From: CAVXWV01 sp963695415
Lineage (GTDB): Bacteria > Chloroflexota > Anaerolineae > Anaerolineales > UBA4823
Reading direction: 5' to 3'
DNA length: 64,000 nucleotides
Assembly: GCA_963695415.1 (NCBI GenBank)
Contig: CAVOGL010000006.1
Location: 1 to 64,000 of the forward strand
In this document: one piece after another, positions 9,097 to 17,671 of the stretch
Position numbering within the stretch: position 1 is the stretch's first letter
How the letters are laid out: the number at the start of each line of letters is the position of its first letter
Made by a program: the position numbers and the translations under genes
Notes under the pieces: model-generated
Told to the model about the DNA's origin: nothing
Seen by the model: only the letters and a program-made list of their open reading frames with translations
Databases searched by the model: none

Positions 9097-9944
9097 GCTC
9101 CCACCTGCGCCATCTCCCAGCCGAGGATCGCCCTTTTGCGGTCAGCGCCCCAGCGGTAATCACCGAAGCCCCCAACCTTGCGGATGACACGGTGACAGGG
9201 GATCAACAACGCTACCTGGTTGCGGCTCAGTGTGGAGCCAACGGCTCGAGCCGACCGCGGCGAACCAGCCATGCCGGCTAGCTGCTCATAGGATACAAGG
9301 CTGCCCATAGGTATTTTCAATAATGCTTCCCACACTTTCAACTGGAAATTTGTGCCCACCAAATGCAGGTGGATGGATTGGGATGAGGCGGGGTTATAAC
9401 GGCTGAACACTTTTTCAAACGCAGACCGGGTGGCTGCCTGGTCGCGCTCGATGCTGGCAAGGCGCCACTGTGCGTGGAATGATCTGAGAGCTGACTCTGA
9501 AGCCTGTCCGTCAAAGAAATAAAGGCTGCAGATGCCGCGGCTGGTGGTTGCGAGCAGGCAGCTGCCGAACGGCGAGGGGTGGATGCCGTAGACAATATCC
9601 AACCCGGCGCCATGCTGCTTGTATTCACCGGGAGTGACCGCTTCCCAGGTGACGAACAGGTCATGCAGCCTGCCGGGGCTGGACAGCCCCGTGCGGTAAG
9701 TCACATCCAGAAGGCTGGCGGACTGAGCCAGCATCTCTTTAGCGTGTTCCTTGGTGAGGAACTGCAGAAAACGCTTGGGGCTGACACCCGCCCAACGCGT
9801 AAAAAGCTTCTGAAAGTGAAACTCGCTCAAGCCAATCTCACCGGCGACGTCGGAAAGACCGGGCTGCTCCAGCTTGTGCTGGTCGAGATAGTGGATGGCG
9901 CGCTCGATGCGCTGATAATCTTCATTTGCCTGCTGCCAGTTCAT
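9093..9944 (-). CDS. AraC-type regulator / methylated-DNA-cysteine methyltransferase (Ada-like)
   Basis: Residues about 1-100 form an AraC helix-turn-helix domain (SEFHFQKLFTRWAGVSP). The C-terminal half is an O6-methylguanine-DNA methyltransferase with the active-site motif IPCHRVIR. The enzyme transfers the alkyl group from guanine to its own Cys. The N-terminal zinc/phosphotriester domain of full Ada is absent, so it cannot be activated by Cys38-type methylation as in E. coli. Length 283 residues. A good AGAGGT site precedes ATG 9944. The gene overlaps and probably controls expression of the downstream EamA exporter. Confidence 0.93.
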   Translation of the reverse strand: MNWQQANEDYQRIERAIHYLDQHKLEQPGLSDVAGEIGLSEFHFQKLFTRWAGVSPKRFLQFLTKEHAKEMLAQSASLLDVTYRTGLSSPGRLHDLFVTWEAVTPGEYKQHGAGLDIVYGIHPSPFGSCLLATTSRGICSLYFFDGQASESALRSFHAQWRLASIERDQAATRSAFEKVFSRYNPASSQSIHLHLVGTNFQLKVWEALLKIPMGSLVSYEQLAGMAGSPRSARAVGSTLSRNQVALLIPCHRVIRKVGGFGDYRWGADRKRAILGWEMAQVGA

Positions 9945-10060
9945 AAGGTACCTCTTTTAGATCGTATTTGATGCATAAGATTAAAACTGAGCCAGCGAGA
10001 TTAAACCACCCGATTCTTGCGGTATTAGTCTGCATGATGCAGGTCTGAAGACAATCCCGG

Positions 10061-10066
10061 TATAAT
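10061..10066 (+). promoter_or_regulatory. -10 box for alanine racemase
   Basis: A perfect TATAAT (context GGTATAATACC) predicts transcription from about 10073. No convincing -35 is seen. Confidence 0.5.
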
Positions 10067-10116
10067 ACCACAAGCGAAAGGCAGCGGTGCGGCGCAGGCC
10101 CTGGCTAACGGTCATT

Positions 10117-11274
10117 ATGGAACCCATCCACCACCCCACGATTTCATCCAACGGCGTTGTGCGACCAACCATCGTTGAAGTGAACATGAACCGGCTGGCA
10201 TCAAACTACCGGTCGATCGTCGACGCCGTGAGCCCAGCCAGTGTGATGCCCGTCCTGAAAGCTAACGCATACGGGCATGGATTGGTGGAGGTGGGCAGGC
10301 TGATGGAAAGCATCGGAGCCGAATACCTGGGTGTTGCCTTCCTCGAAGAAGGCATCCTGCTGCGCGAACAGGGCATCAAAATGCCGGTGCTGGTGCTTGG
10401 CGGGATATTGGGAAACCAGATCCCCTACTTCCTGGAACATAATCTCACCATCACGGCATCCTCTATCGACAAGCTGGAACAGGTGAACGAAATCGCCAGC
10501 TCGATGAACATACGCGCTAAAGTGCACTTGAAAATCGACACCGGTATGGAACGGATCGGTGTGCATTACTACAACGCAGAAAATTTACTGGAAGCGAGTT
10601 TGCGCTGTGAGTCCGTGGAGGTGGAGGGTATTTTTTCGCATTTTGCCAATGCCGATGCGGAGGACCTGACCCATGCGCGCCTGCAGCTTGAACGTTTTGA
10701 AGAAGTGCTGAGTTTTTATGAAAAACGCAGCCTGGCAATGCCCCTGCGCCACATGGCGAATTCACCCGCCATCCTGCAGCTGCCTGAAAGCTATTTCGAC
10801 CTGGTGAGACCGGGGATACTGCTCTACGGCGTGTACCCGTCATCCGCCTCGGGCAAAGCCGTGCGGGTGCAGCCGGCGTTGAGCTGGAAATCTCATGTGG
10901 TTTATTTCAAAGTCATCCTCCCTGATCACCCGGTGGGGTATGGCTCGAGCTGGAAAAGCGACCACATGGTGCGCGCGGTCACGGTCCCGGTGGGGTATGG
11001 CGATGGATACTTCAGGAGCATGTCCGGTCAGGCTGAAATGATCATCAACGGTAAAAGATATCCGGTGATCGGGCGAATATCGATGGACCAGGTGGTGGTC
11101 AATATCGAATGGGATTCGGCGTACAATGGAGACGAGGTGGTGCTGATTGGCGAGCAAGATGGGGTCACAATCACGTGTGAAGACCTGGCGGGATGGGCGG
11201 GGACCATCCCTTACGAGATCCTGACGAACATCAACACACGCGTACCGAGGGTGTACCAGCAGAAGGCTGAGTGA
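10117..11274 (+). CDS. alr: Alanine racemase
   Basis: This PLP enzyme interconverts L- and D-alanine and supplies D-Ala for peptidoglycan. The PLP lysine is in VLKANAYGHG, near residue 48 from ATG 10117. The second catalytic residue is the Tyr region VGYGDGYFR, and RISMDQ is also present. Length of about 385 residues is normal. An in-frame GTG at 10087 would add ten residues; ATG 10117 fits the family's usual N-terminus better, although neither has a strong ribosome site. It stands alone, followed by an ECF sigma factor gene. Confidence 0.93.
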   Translation: MEPIHHPTISSNGVVRPTIVEVNMNRLASNYRSIVDAVSPASVMPVLKANAYGHGLVEVGRLMESIGAEYLGVAFLEEGILLREQGIKMPVLVLGGILGNQIPYFLEHNLTITASSIDKLEQVNEIASSMNIRAKVHLKIDTGMERIGVHYYNAENLLEASLRCESVEVEGIFSHFANADAEDLTHARLQLERFEEVLSFYEKRSLAMPLRHMANSPAILQLPESYFDLVRPGILLYGVYPSSASGKAVRVQPALSWKSHVVYFKVILPDHPVGYGSSWKSDHMVRAVTVPVGYGDGYFRSMSGQAEMIINGKRYPVIGRISMDQVVVNIEWDSAYNGDEVVLIGEQDGVTITCEDLAGWAGTIPYEILTNINTRVPRVYQQKAE

Positions 11275-11313
11275 TCTGTCACAGGCAGCGCCTGGCTGGT
11301 GTCATATATATAG

Positions 11314-11902
11314 ATGTTGAAACCAGCTCCAGCTGCAAGTCCCATGCAAAGAGATAAGAGCGGCGAGCGCCGCAGAACAGCCGAAGGGGGGAGAGCCGAG
11401 ACGGCTAATACAGAGCGTGTGTTCGAAACCATCTTCCAGGAACACTGGGAAAAGACGTGGCTTGCCGGGTACCGCCTGACAGGCGATCCGGACGAAGCGG
11501 AGGACATCGCCCTCGAAGCTTTTGTGAGGCTGCACCACAACCTGGCACGTGGGATCGAAAACCCGGGCGGTTGGCTGTACCGGGCAGTAACGCGGCTGGG
11601 GTTAAACAACATCCGGGCGAGGAAACGGCGCGAGCATTATCGACGCGGCGAACCAGATGCAGAAAAGGCTGCTGCAGATCCTGCTTCAGTGTACGAACAA
11701 CAGCTGCAGGCGGAGCATATCCGGCAAATCGCTGGGGAGGATGAGGCAGAGGTCCGCTCAGCTGCTGGTGCTCAGGGGCATGGATTACGCCTACGCCGAA
11801 ATCGCCGAAATCCTGGGCGTGAAGCCCTCCTCGGTGGGAACGTTACTCGCCCGCGCCCAGAAAGAGTTTGACAAGTTGTGGCAGAGGAGACGAGAGAGGT
11901 GA
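11314..11902 (+). CDS. ECF sigma factor, one frameshift
   Basis: The first frame has sigma region 2 (GDPDEAEDIALEAFVRLHHN, then NPGGWLYRAVTRLGLNNIR). The second frame has region 4 (AQLLVLRGMDYAYAEIAEIL, then KPSSVGTLLARAQ). One extra G in the run at 11733-11737 separates them; removing it joins region 2 to region 4 with a normal linker, giving about 195 residues. It should direct RNA polymerase to a small regulon. The next gene, four bases on, is a zinc-finger membrane protein that is probably its anti-sigma factor. A TATATA directly before ATG 11314 may make this mRNA leaderless. Confidence 0.85.
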
Positions 11903-11905
11903 AAG

Positions 11906-13093
11906 ATGCACATAGATGAGGGCACCATCCAGGCATACCTGGACGGTGAGTTGGACGAAGAGAGCGTGTCAAGGGTGGAACGCCACCTCGCAGATTGCGG
12001 ACGCTGCAGTGAGCTGAGAGATGCAGTCCTACAGCGAAACGAGGGGGTCTCCGAGTGGATGCAGGCACTGGCAGCAGGCGCGGAACAGCACCCGAGCAGA
12101 ATGCCTTCCATGAAGGTGGAAAAGCGCCTGCTGGATAAGATCAGAACGGAGGATACCAACGTGTTTAGTAAAATGTTCAGACCACAATATCGTACGGCGT
12201 GGATTGGTTTCGCCGTAATAGCAGTATTGGGCTTATCGTTGAGCTTTGCACCGGTGAGAGCCCTGGCGAACAGCTTTCTGAACCTTTTCCGGGTTGAACA
12301 AGTCACTATCATTGAAATTAACCCGGAAGAGATCATGTCTCAACTGGATGATGCCTCTATGAACCTGGAGTCGCTGATTTCCGAGCAGGTGACGATTGAA
12401 GGTGAAGGGGAACCGTTTGAGGTTCCCAGCCAGGAACAGGCAGGCACAAAAGCAGGTTTTGAGGTGCGATTACCGCAGGGAATGAACGAGGAAGCGGCGA
12501 TAACTGTCGTACCGGGTGGGGAGGCACAGTTCGAAATCGACCTGGCGCGCATCCAGGCAATCCTGGACGCCATCGGTCGCTCTGACCTGACTCTCCCGCA
12601 AATATTAGACGGTGCTACAATTTCCCTGGAGATTCCTACCAACGTGACCACTCGCTGGGGCGACTGTAAGTTCGACCCCGAGTCTGCCAGAGAGCGAGGA
12701 TATGATCCGGATGATCCGTTGACTGCACCGACACCTGAATGCACTGCGTTGATCCAGATGCCCAGCCCGAAAATTTCGGGACCTCCCGAAATCGACCTCA
12801 ACGAGATGGGAGAAATTTACCTGCAGCTGCTGGGGATGGATGCCGAGGAAGCCGCCCAGTTCGCCAGAACTGTCGATTGGTCGTCCACGTTCGTCTTCCC
12901 GATACCACGCTACCAGGCGTCTTACCTGAAGGTGGAAGTGGATGGCGTCGAAGGAACGGTGATCATGGATACTCGCGGCAGCGGGCATGGAGAGTACAGC
13001 ACGGTGGTATGGGTTAAGGATGGAATCCTTTATTCACTCGCCGGTCCGCACAATGTACAAACGATCACGCGCCTGGCAAATTCGTTAAAATAG
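11906..13093 (+). CDS. Membrane anti-sigma factor with zf-HC2 domain
   Basis: Residues about 1-45 form a zf-HC2 anti-sigma domain (AYLDGELDEESVSRVERHLA followed by DCGRC, i.e. HX3CX2C). One membrane segment is near residues 95-115 (WIGFAVIAVLGLSLSFAP). The remaining 270 residues should lie outside the cytoplasmic membrane and have no recognised domain. It starts four bases after the ECF sigma stop with GAGAGGTGA as ribosome site. It presumably holds the sigma factor at the membrane until a signal reaches the outer domain. The ABC exporter genes follow directly and may be the regulated output. Confidence 0.85.
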   Translation: MHIDEGTIQAYLDGELDEESVSRVERHLADCGRCSELRDAVLQRNEGVSEWMQALAAGAEQHPSRMPSMKVEKRLLDKIRTEDTNVFSKMFRPQYRTAWIGFAVIAVLGLSLSFAPVRALANSFLNLFRVEQVTIIEINPEEIMSQLDDASMNLESLISEQVTIEGEGEPFEVPSQEQAGTKAGFEVRLPQGMNEEAAITVVPGGEAQFEIDLARIQAILDAIGRSDLTLPQILDGATISLEIPTNVTTRWGDCKFDPESARERGYDPDDPLTAPTPECTALIQMPSPKISGPPEIDLNEMGEIYLQLLGMDAEEAAQFARTVDWSSTFVFPIPRYQASYLKVEVDGVEGTVIMDTRGSGHGEYSTVVWVKDGILYSLAGPHNVQTITRLANSLK

Positions 13094-13100
13094 GTTCTTG

Positions 13101-14051
13101 ATGCAACCGGCGATACGCACTCACCAGCTGTGCAAGGTGTTTGGAACGAACACAGCAGTCGAGGATCTAACCCTGACGGTGGAACAGGGAGAAGTGTTCG
13201 GTTTCCTGGGACCAAACGGCGCCGGGAAAACGACCTCGGTGAAGATGCTGCTCGATCTGATACGCCCGACCAGCGGTGAGGGCTACCTGTTCGGCATGCC
13301 GTTGAGCGACACAGGCGTGCACGCGCGAGTCGGTTACCTGCCCGAACACTTCCGCTTCCACGACTGGTTGAATGCGAGGGAGTGCCTGAAAATCCACGCA
13401 GACCTGTATTCGATCGCAGGTCGGGAGGCGGATGACCGGATTGGATCGCTCCTGGAATTGGTTGGATTGAGTGATCATGCCCAAAAGCAGTTAAAGACAT
13501 ACTCGAAGGGCATGCTGCAGCGGTTTGGGTTAGCACAGGCGCTGCTGAATGAACCAGACCTGGTCATATTGGATGAACCCACGTCCGGACTTGACCCGGT
13601 TGGCAGGCGGCTTGTGCGCGATATCATCAGCAAATTAAGCACTAAAGGAACCACGGTGTTCCTGAACTCACACCTGTTGAGTGAAGTGGAGATCACGTGC
13701 CACCGGGTTGCGTTCATCAAACATGGGAGAATTATCCAGGTCCAGCCCCTGCACACTTTGATCAACATGGAACTGAGCGTGAAGATGCGCACACGTGGGT
13801 TGACGCCGGAGATTGCTTCCGGGTTGAATGAATGGTGCCCAGGTTTCCGCCTGGAGGCAATGAAGCGGAACACGGCGGACATGGTCGAGGAGGAGAAGCT
13901 GCTCCTGTTGAGTCTGAAAGAGGAGGCGGAGATCCCGCGGATCACGCGCTACCTGGTGGAGAAAGGGGTGGATGTGTTCGAGATCATCCCGGAAGAATTA
14001 TCGCTGGAAGAGCTCTTCATCCAGATCGTGGGATCGGACGGGGGCTTGTAG
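13101..14051 (+). CDS. ABC transporter ATP-binding protein
   Basis: Complete ABC ATPase: Walker A GPNGAGKTT, signature YSKGMLQRFGLAQALL, Walker B LVILDEPTSGLDP, and the switch His in NSHLL. A C-terminal extension of about 90 residues is typical of the CcmA/BcrA type that energises small exporters. ATG 13101 is chosen, eight bases after the anti-sigma stop. The permease follows immediately after the stop, so both form one transporter in the same operon as the sigma/anti-sigma pair. Confidence 0.94.
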   Translation: MQPAIRTHQLCKVFGTNTAVEDLTLTVEQGEVFGFLGPNGAGKTTSVKMLLDLIRPTSGEGYLFGMPLSDTGVHARVGYLPEHFRFHDWLNARECLKIHADLYSIAGREADDRIGSLLELVGLSDHAQKQLKTYSKGMLQRFGLAQALLNEPDLVILDEPTSGLDPVGRRLVRDIISKLSTKGTTVFLNSHLLSEVEITCHRVAFIKHGRIIQVQPLHTLINMELSVKMRTRGLTPEIASGLNEWCPGFRLEAMKRNTADMVEEEKLLLLSLKEEAEIPRITRYLVEKGVDVFEIIPEELSLEELFIQIVGSDGGL

Positions 14052-14901
14052 ATGCGTACCTTCATATTCGCACGGCTCACCTTCTTAGAAGCAAGCCGCA
14101 GAAAAATCCTGCTCGCCGCTTTTTTGCTTGGGGTCGCGTTCCTGCTCGTCTATGGATTGGGTTTTCACTTCATCATGGCTGACCTTGAGAAATCCAATTT
14201 TGGCGCTAATTTGCTGGAACGGCAAGAGGTGCAGGGATTCTTATTCACGGCTGGTTTGTACGTGGTCAATTTCCTGACGGTGATGATGACCGTACTCACC
14301 TCGGTGGACACTATTTCGGGTGAGATCCAATCCGGCACCATCCACACACTGGCATCCAAACCTGTGAAACGATGGGAAATCCTGCTGGGCAAATGGCTGG
14401 GATTCGCGGGGATGATCACGCTTTACCTGGTGTTAATGGCAGGTGGGATTGGGCTGATCGTCTTCCTGCGCGCCGACTACCTGGCGCGCAACCCATTGCA
14501 GGCGTTCGGCTTGTTATGGTTGAACGCCATGCTGCTGCTGAGCGTTTCAATTCTGGGCGGCACACTCTTCTCCACGCTGGCTAACGGCGTCCTTGTCTTC
14601 GGACTTTTTGGGATCGCGTTCATCGGCGGGTGGATCGAACAAATCGGCAGTTTCCTGCCAGACGCCGTCAACCGGCAGACAGCGACCAACGTGGGGATCA
14701 TCACCAGCCTGATCCTGCCCAGTGAAAGCATCTGGAGAAGAATCGCTTACGAAGTCCAATCACCATTGATTGCATCGCTGGGCTTCTCTCCGTTTGTAGC
14801 GCGCACAGTTCCCAGCCCGTTGATGATCCTGTATGCGCTTGGTGTTCACAGGTGTAGTACTGTCGCTGGCGGTGCGCCAGTTCAAGAAACGAGACCTTTA
14901 A
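14052..14901 (+). CDS. ABC-2 type permease, frameshifted near the end
   Basis: About six membrane segments and a SGEIQSGTIHTLASKPVKR loop identify an ABC-2/NosY-like permease, the membrane partner of the preceding ATPase. As written the frame runs on to 14939. One extra T at 14838-14842 (GCG-CTT-GGT for GCG-CTG-GTG) displaces the last helix. Correcting it gives ALVFTGVVLSLAVRQF, then KKRDL and a stop at 14901, a normal membrane helix with a basic end. Total about 283 residues. The substrate is unknown. Confidence 0.87.
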
Positions 14902-14930
14902 TACGAAGCCTGGAATTTAAGCCCATCGCG

Positions 14931-14936
14931 TATAAT
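14931..14936 (+). promoter_or_regulatory. -10 box before the phosphatidyltransferase gene
   Basis: TATAAT in GCGTATAATTAAA, about 70 bases before GTG 15007. No clear -35. Confidence 0.35.
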
Positions 14937-15006
14937 TAAACCCTGCCAGTGGGGACACGCTGCCGGGGATTCCGGCGGTTGACCTCCCGCTGCCCGTTAA
15001 ATCACC

Positions 15007-16164
15007 GTGACAACAGATCACCGTAATCTCACGAGATCCCAACCGGCTCAGAAAGAGGCGCTCACATCGCTGCGCAAGCGCTGGTACCTGTTTGCGGCAG
15101 CCAGCCTGGTGACAATTGTGCTGACGTTCTTTTCCCTGAACCGTCTCATGGGACAACCGGCGGCTGAACGCTGGTCGATCACTGCAATCCTTGCGATGAC
15201 AGCAGTGCTGGGAATGACATGGCGCTGGCTTGGCATGAACCACAGACCCGGCGAGGACAGGATCATGCCTTTCCTGGGTGCAGGGAACGTGGTGACCATG
15301 GCACGCGGTGTGCTGAACTCTCTGCTGGCTGGATTCCTGCTGATTGACCAACCGGACGGATGGCTGGGATGGGCGCCAGGACTGCTGTACCTGGTCGCCA
15401 TCCTGGGCGATGGGCTGGACGGCGCGCTGGCAAGGTTGACGAACATGCCAACATTGCTGGGCGAGAGAATGGACATGGAATTCGACAGCCTGGGGATGCT
15501 GGTTGGGGTTGCACTATGCGTGAAGTACGAGAATACACCGCCCTGGTACCTGCTGGTGGGTCTGGCGCGCTACATGTTTGTTATCGGACTCTGGTGGCGT
15601 GAGAGGAAGGGCTTGAAAACCTACCCACTACCGCCAAGCACCCGCCGGAGGCTGCTGGCAGGCACGCAGATGGGGCTATTGGCGATCTTGCTGCTACCCG
15701 CTTTCAAACCGCCAGGCACTATCTGGGCAGTGGCTGCCTTTGGGCTCCCCCTTCTGGCAGGATTTGTGTGGGACTGGTTCCTGGCGATCGGGAAAATCGA
15801 AGAGAGCGATGCGAGCTTCCAGCGTGAGACCCTTCTCGTGCGATGGGCCGGGTTTGGCGTGCGCTGGATGGCGGTGGGGCTGGCGCACTTCACGGTCTTA
15901 TCAGCTGGCGGTACTTTGGAAACAAATCCGTTGATGGGCATACTTCTGCTGATCACGGCGGTTATGATTGCAACGGGTATCCTGGGGCGGGTGAGCGCGT
16001 TCGGTGGATTGATGCTCCTGGGGATGCTTCAAGCACAGGGAAGCCTGGATGGCGTGCAATTGCTGCTGCTGTTGAGTTTCTGTGGTGTGCTCATGCTTGG
16101 CTGCGGACCATTTTCCTTGTTACCGCTGGAAGAACCGCTGGTGTATGGACGCATTGGTGATTAA
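15007..16164 (+). CDS. CDP-alcohol phosphatidyltransferase family membrane protein
   Basis: The exact family signature DGX2ARX8GX3DX3D is visible from DGALARLTNMPTLLGERMD onwards (about residues 138-160). These enzymes swap the CMP of a CDP-linked lipid or alcohol for another alcohol in phospholipid synthesis. The 385-residue protein is much longer than the roughly 200 of PgsA. After the catalytic region it has several more hydrophobic segments, including a conserved-looking C-terminal part (SFCGVLMLGCGPFSLLPLEE). Start GTG 15007. The alcohol substrate cannot be deduced. Confidence 0.88.
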   Translation: MTTDHRNLTRSQPAQKEALTSLRKRWYLFAAASLVTIVLTFFSLNRLMGQPAAERWSITAILAMTAVLGMTWRWLGMNHRPGEDRIMPFLGAGNVVTMARGVLNSLLAGFLLIDQPDGWLGWAPGLLYLVAILGDGLDGALARLTNMPTLLGERMDMEFDSLGMLVGVALCVKYENTPPWYLLVGLARYMFVIGLWWRERKGLKTYPLPPSTRRRLLAGTQMGLLAILLLPAFKPPGTIWAVAAFGLPLLAGFVWDWFLAIGKIEESDASFQRETLLVRWAGFGVRWMAVGLAHFTVLSAGGTLETNPLMGILLLITAVMIATGILGRVSAFGGLMLLGMLQAQGSLDGVQLLLLLSFCGVLMLGCGPFSLLPLEEPLVYGRIGD

Positions 16165-16276
16165 TAGGAACTGGTGGAAGCCAGATATAATCAGGAATGG
16201 TCTGCAAAGAACAGGGCTGGCGGTGGTGCGAAGGATTGAGAACTCCTGGTAATGTTTATGATGATAAGGAGTTGAT

Positions 16277-16639
16277 ATGCAAAGTGACGCAAAAGATGTG
16301 GACGAATACCTGGCTGAGGTTGACGAAAGCCGCCGAGAGGCTTTGACCAGGCTGCGAGAATACTGCCTTCAGATTCTGGAAGGCTACGAGGAGAGCATGG
16401 AATATGGAATGCCCAGTTATTCGAAAGATGGCGTGGTGGAGGTCGGTTTCGCAAGCCAGAAGCGGTATATCTCCTTCTACCTGCTGAAGGAAGACGTAAT
16501 CAATGAGCATCGTGATTTGCTGGAGGGTTTGAGCGTTGGCAAGGGTTGCATCCGTTATTCGAATCCGAAGAAAATAGATTTCGAGGTTGTGCAAAAATTG
16601 CTGGAAGAGCATTTCCGATCGAACAGCCCGGTTTGTTGA
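16277..16639 (+). CDS. DUF1801 family protein (YdhG-like)
   Basis: A 120-residue cytosolic protein resembling DUF1801/YdhG, a small alpha/beta family of unknown biochemical function. The segment EYGMPSYSKDG and the end part LSVGKGCIRYSNPKKIDFEV fit that family. AAGGAG at 16264-16269 precedes ATG 16277 at good spacing. It appears to be transcribed alone; a possible TATAAT lies at about 16185. Confidence 0.8.
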   Translation: MQSDAKDVDEYLAEVDESRREALTRLREYCLQILEGYEESMEYGMPSYSKDGVVEVGFASQKRYISFYLLKEDVINEHRDLLEGLSVGKGCIRYSNPKKIDFEVVQKLLEEHFRSNSPVC

Positions 16640-16706
16640 TGCTTTATGGTAGTCAACAAAATAGATTAAGAAAGTCGGGATTCTTAATATCTTAATGTAA
16701 TTTTTA

Positions 16707-16735
16707 TTGACTCGGGGGTTTTTTTTCTCTATAAT
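16707..16735 (+). promoter_or_regulatory. Strong sigma-70-type promoter for the candidate ncRNA
   Basis: TTGACT (16707-16712), a 17-base spacer and TATAAT (16730-16735). The predicted start, about 16742, falls exactly at the beginning of the RNA's end-joining stem. It is among the best promoters in the window. Confidence 0.8.
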
Positions 16736-16741
16736 ATATTT

Positions 16742-17068
16742 ACAGGGAGCTCCGAGAAACAGGCAGTTGTTTCTAGCTCTAAGCTGAAGGAAACCTGATT
16801 AAATTGCAGCCAACTGCAAATGATACAGGTAACTGAAGCCAAAGCACTTTCAAAGCGATGACGTTTCTTGAGTGAAACCGGAAAATGGAACAGATGTGGG
16901 ATTGCCGGAAGGTAAAAACACAAATGAACCAAAAGAAGGTGGAAACAAGGAAAAGAGCAGAGAAAGTACCGCAGGGCAAAGGATTACCAACCGATCATGA
17001 AAGACAGGTTGGAAGAAGAAGCCCAAGGTTAGAAAAGGAAGCAGGTTACTTAGAGCCCCTGTACTTTT
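16742..17068 (+). ncRNA. Candidate structured non-coding RNA, unknown class, about 325 nt
   Basis: There is no convincing protein gene between 16640 and 17098, yet the stretch has a strong promoter and dense pairing. The ends pair: TACAGGG (16741-16747) with CCCTGTA (17057-17063), followed by CTTTTTA. Inside are: GAGCT/AGCTC plus AGAAAC/GTTTCT (16747-16779); ACCTG/CAGGT (16793-16830) enclosing TTGCAG-CCAA-CTGCAA; a hairpin at 16845-16874; CCGG/CCGG (16878-16908); and GGGC/GCCC (16974-17024) enclosing CCAACC/GGTTGG. The linkers are purine-rich, as in large structured RNAs. I saw no RNase P, tmRNA, SRP or 6S signature. It may be a housekeeping or regulatory RNA of a lineage-specific family. Confidence 0.65.
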
Positions 17069-17069
17069 T

Positions 17070-17085
17070 AACGACTGACGTCGTT
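17070..17085. terminator. Palindrome between ncRNA and convergent hpt gene
   Basis: AACGAC-TGAC-GTCGTT with flanking TTACTAC, preceded by CTTTTTA. Placed to end both the plus-strand RNA and the minus-strand hpt transcript. It belongs to the same repeat style as 6515-6617. Confidence 0.6.
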
Positions 17086-17098
17086 ACTACATGGGGAT

Positions 17099-17671
17099 TC
17101 AGCTGTTTTGGAAGATTTCGGGTTTGAGCAGGGCGACGAAGGGGAGGTTGCGGTAGCGCTCGCGGTGATCCAAACCGTATCCAACGACGAACTTGTCCGG
17201 CAGCTCGAAGCCGCGGTATTTAAGGGGGATGTCGACGATGCGCGCGGTGGGCTTATCGAAGAGGACACATACTTCAAGGCTGGCAGGCTGGCGCGCACGC
17301 AGGTTGCGCAGGATGTAGTTGAGCGTAAGACCGGTATCGATGACGTCTTCAACAAACAGGACGTGCCTACCGGCGAGGGGTATCTCGAGATCTTTGACCA
17401 GCCGCACCACCCCCTGGTCACGGGATTCCGGGCTGTAACTGGAAACAGCGATGAAGTCGACCTCGACCGGAATGTTGACCATGCGCAGTAAATCTGCCAT
17501 GAAGAAGAGAACCCCCTTGAGTACGCCAACAAGCAAAGGATTCTTGGCGGCATAATCGTGTGCGATCTCAGCGCCAATTTCCCTGACGCGCTGCTGGATG
17601 GATTCTTCAGTGATCAAGATCTCACTGATATCGCCAGTTAATTGAGAAAACGCTGAAGCAGGCAGGCTCAA
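17099..17671 (-). CDS. hpt: Hypoxanthine-guanine phosphoribosyltransferase
   Basis: Purine salvage enzyme that makes IMP/GMP from base and PRPP. The PRPP-binding motif VLFVEDVIDTGLTL is clear, as are GVLKGVLFFMADL near the N-terminus and the base-binding DKFVVGYGLD. Length 190 residues is normal. The start is TTG 17671, overlapping the stop of the upstream nuclease-like gene (TTGA). It is the last gene of a three-gene minus-strand operon. Confidence 0.94.
   Translation of the reverse strand: MSLPASAFSQLTGDISEILITEESIQQRVREIGAEIAHDYAAKNPLLVGVLKGVLFFMADLLRMVNIPVEVDFIAVSSYSPESRDQGVVRLVKDLEIPLAGRHVLFVEDVIDTGLTLNYILRNLRARQPASLEVCVLFDKPTARIVDIPLKYRGFELPDKFVVGYGLDHRERYRNLPFVALLKPEIFQNS

Noticed and set aside
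14830..14845. Programmed +1 frameshifting at CTTG sites
   Set aside because: Three genes show CTTG at the break, but other breaks differ and the genes have no need for such control; extra-base sequencing errors explain all of them more simply.
16742..17068. RNase P RNA, tmRNA, SRP RNA or 6S RNA
   Set aside because: The invariant RNase P core, tmRNA ends, SRP apical loop and the single long 6S hairpin are not found by eye. A covariance search would settle this.
16885..17127. Protein gene of 80 codons in the ncRNA region
   Set aside because: No family resemblance, no ribosome site, biased Lys/Arg content from purine-rich linkers, and it runs through the RNA's 3' stem into the palindrome.
17108..17491. 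Antisense protein over hpt
   Set aside because: It is the shadow of a well-conserved gene; composition follows hpt third-codon positions.
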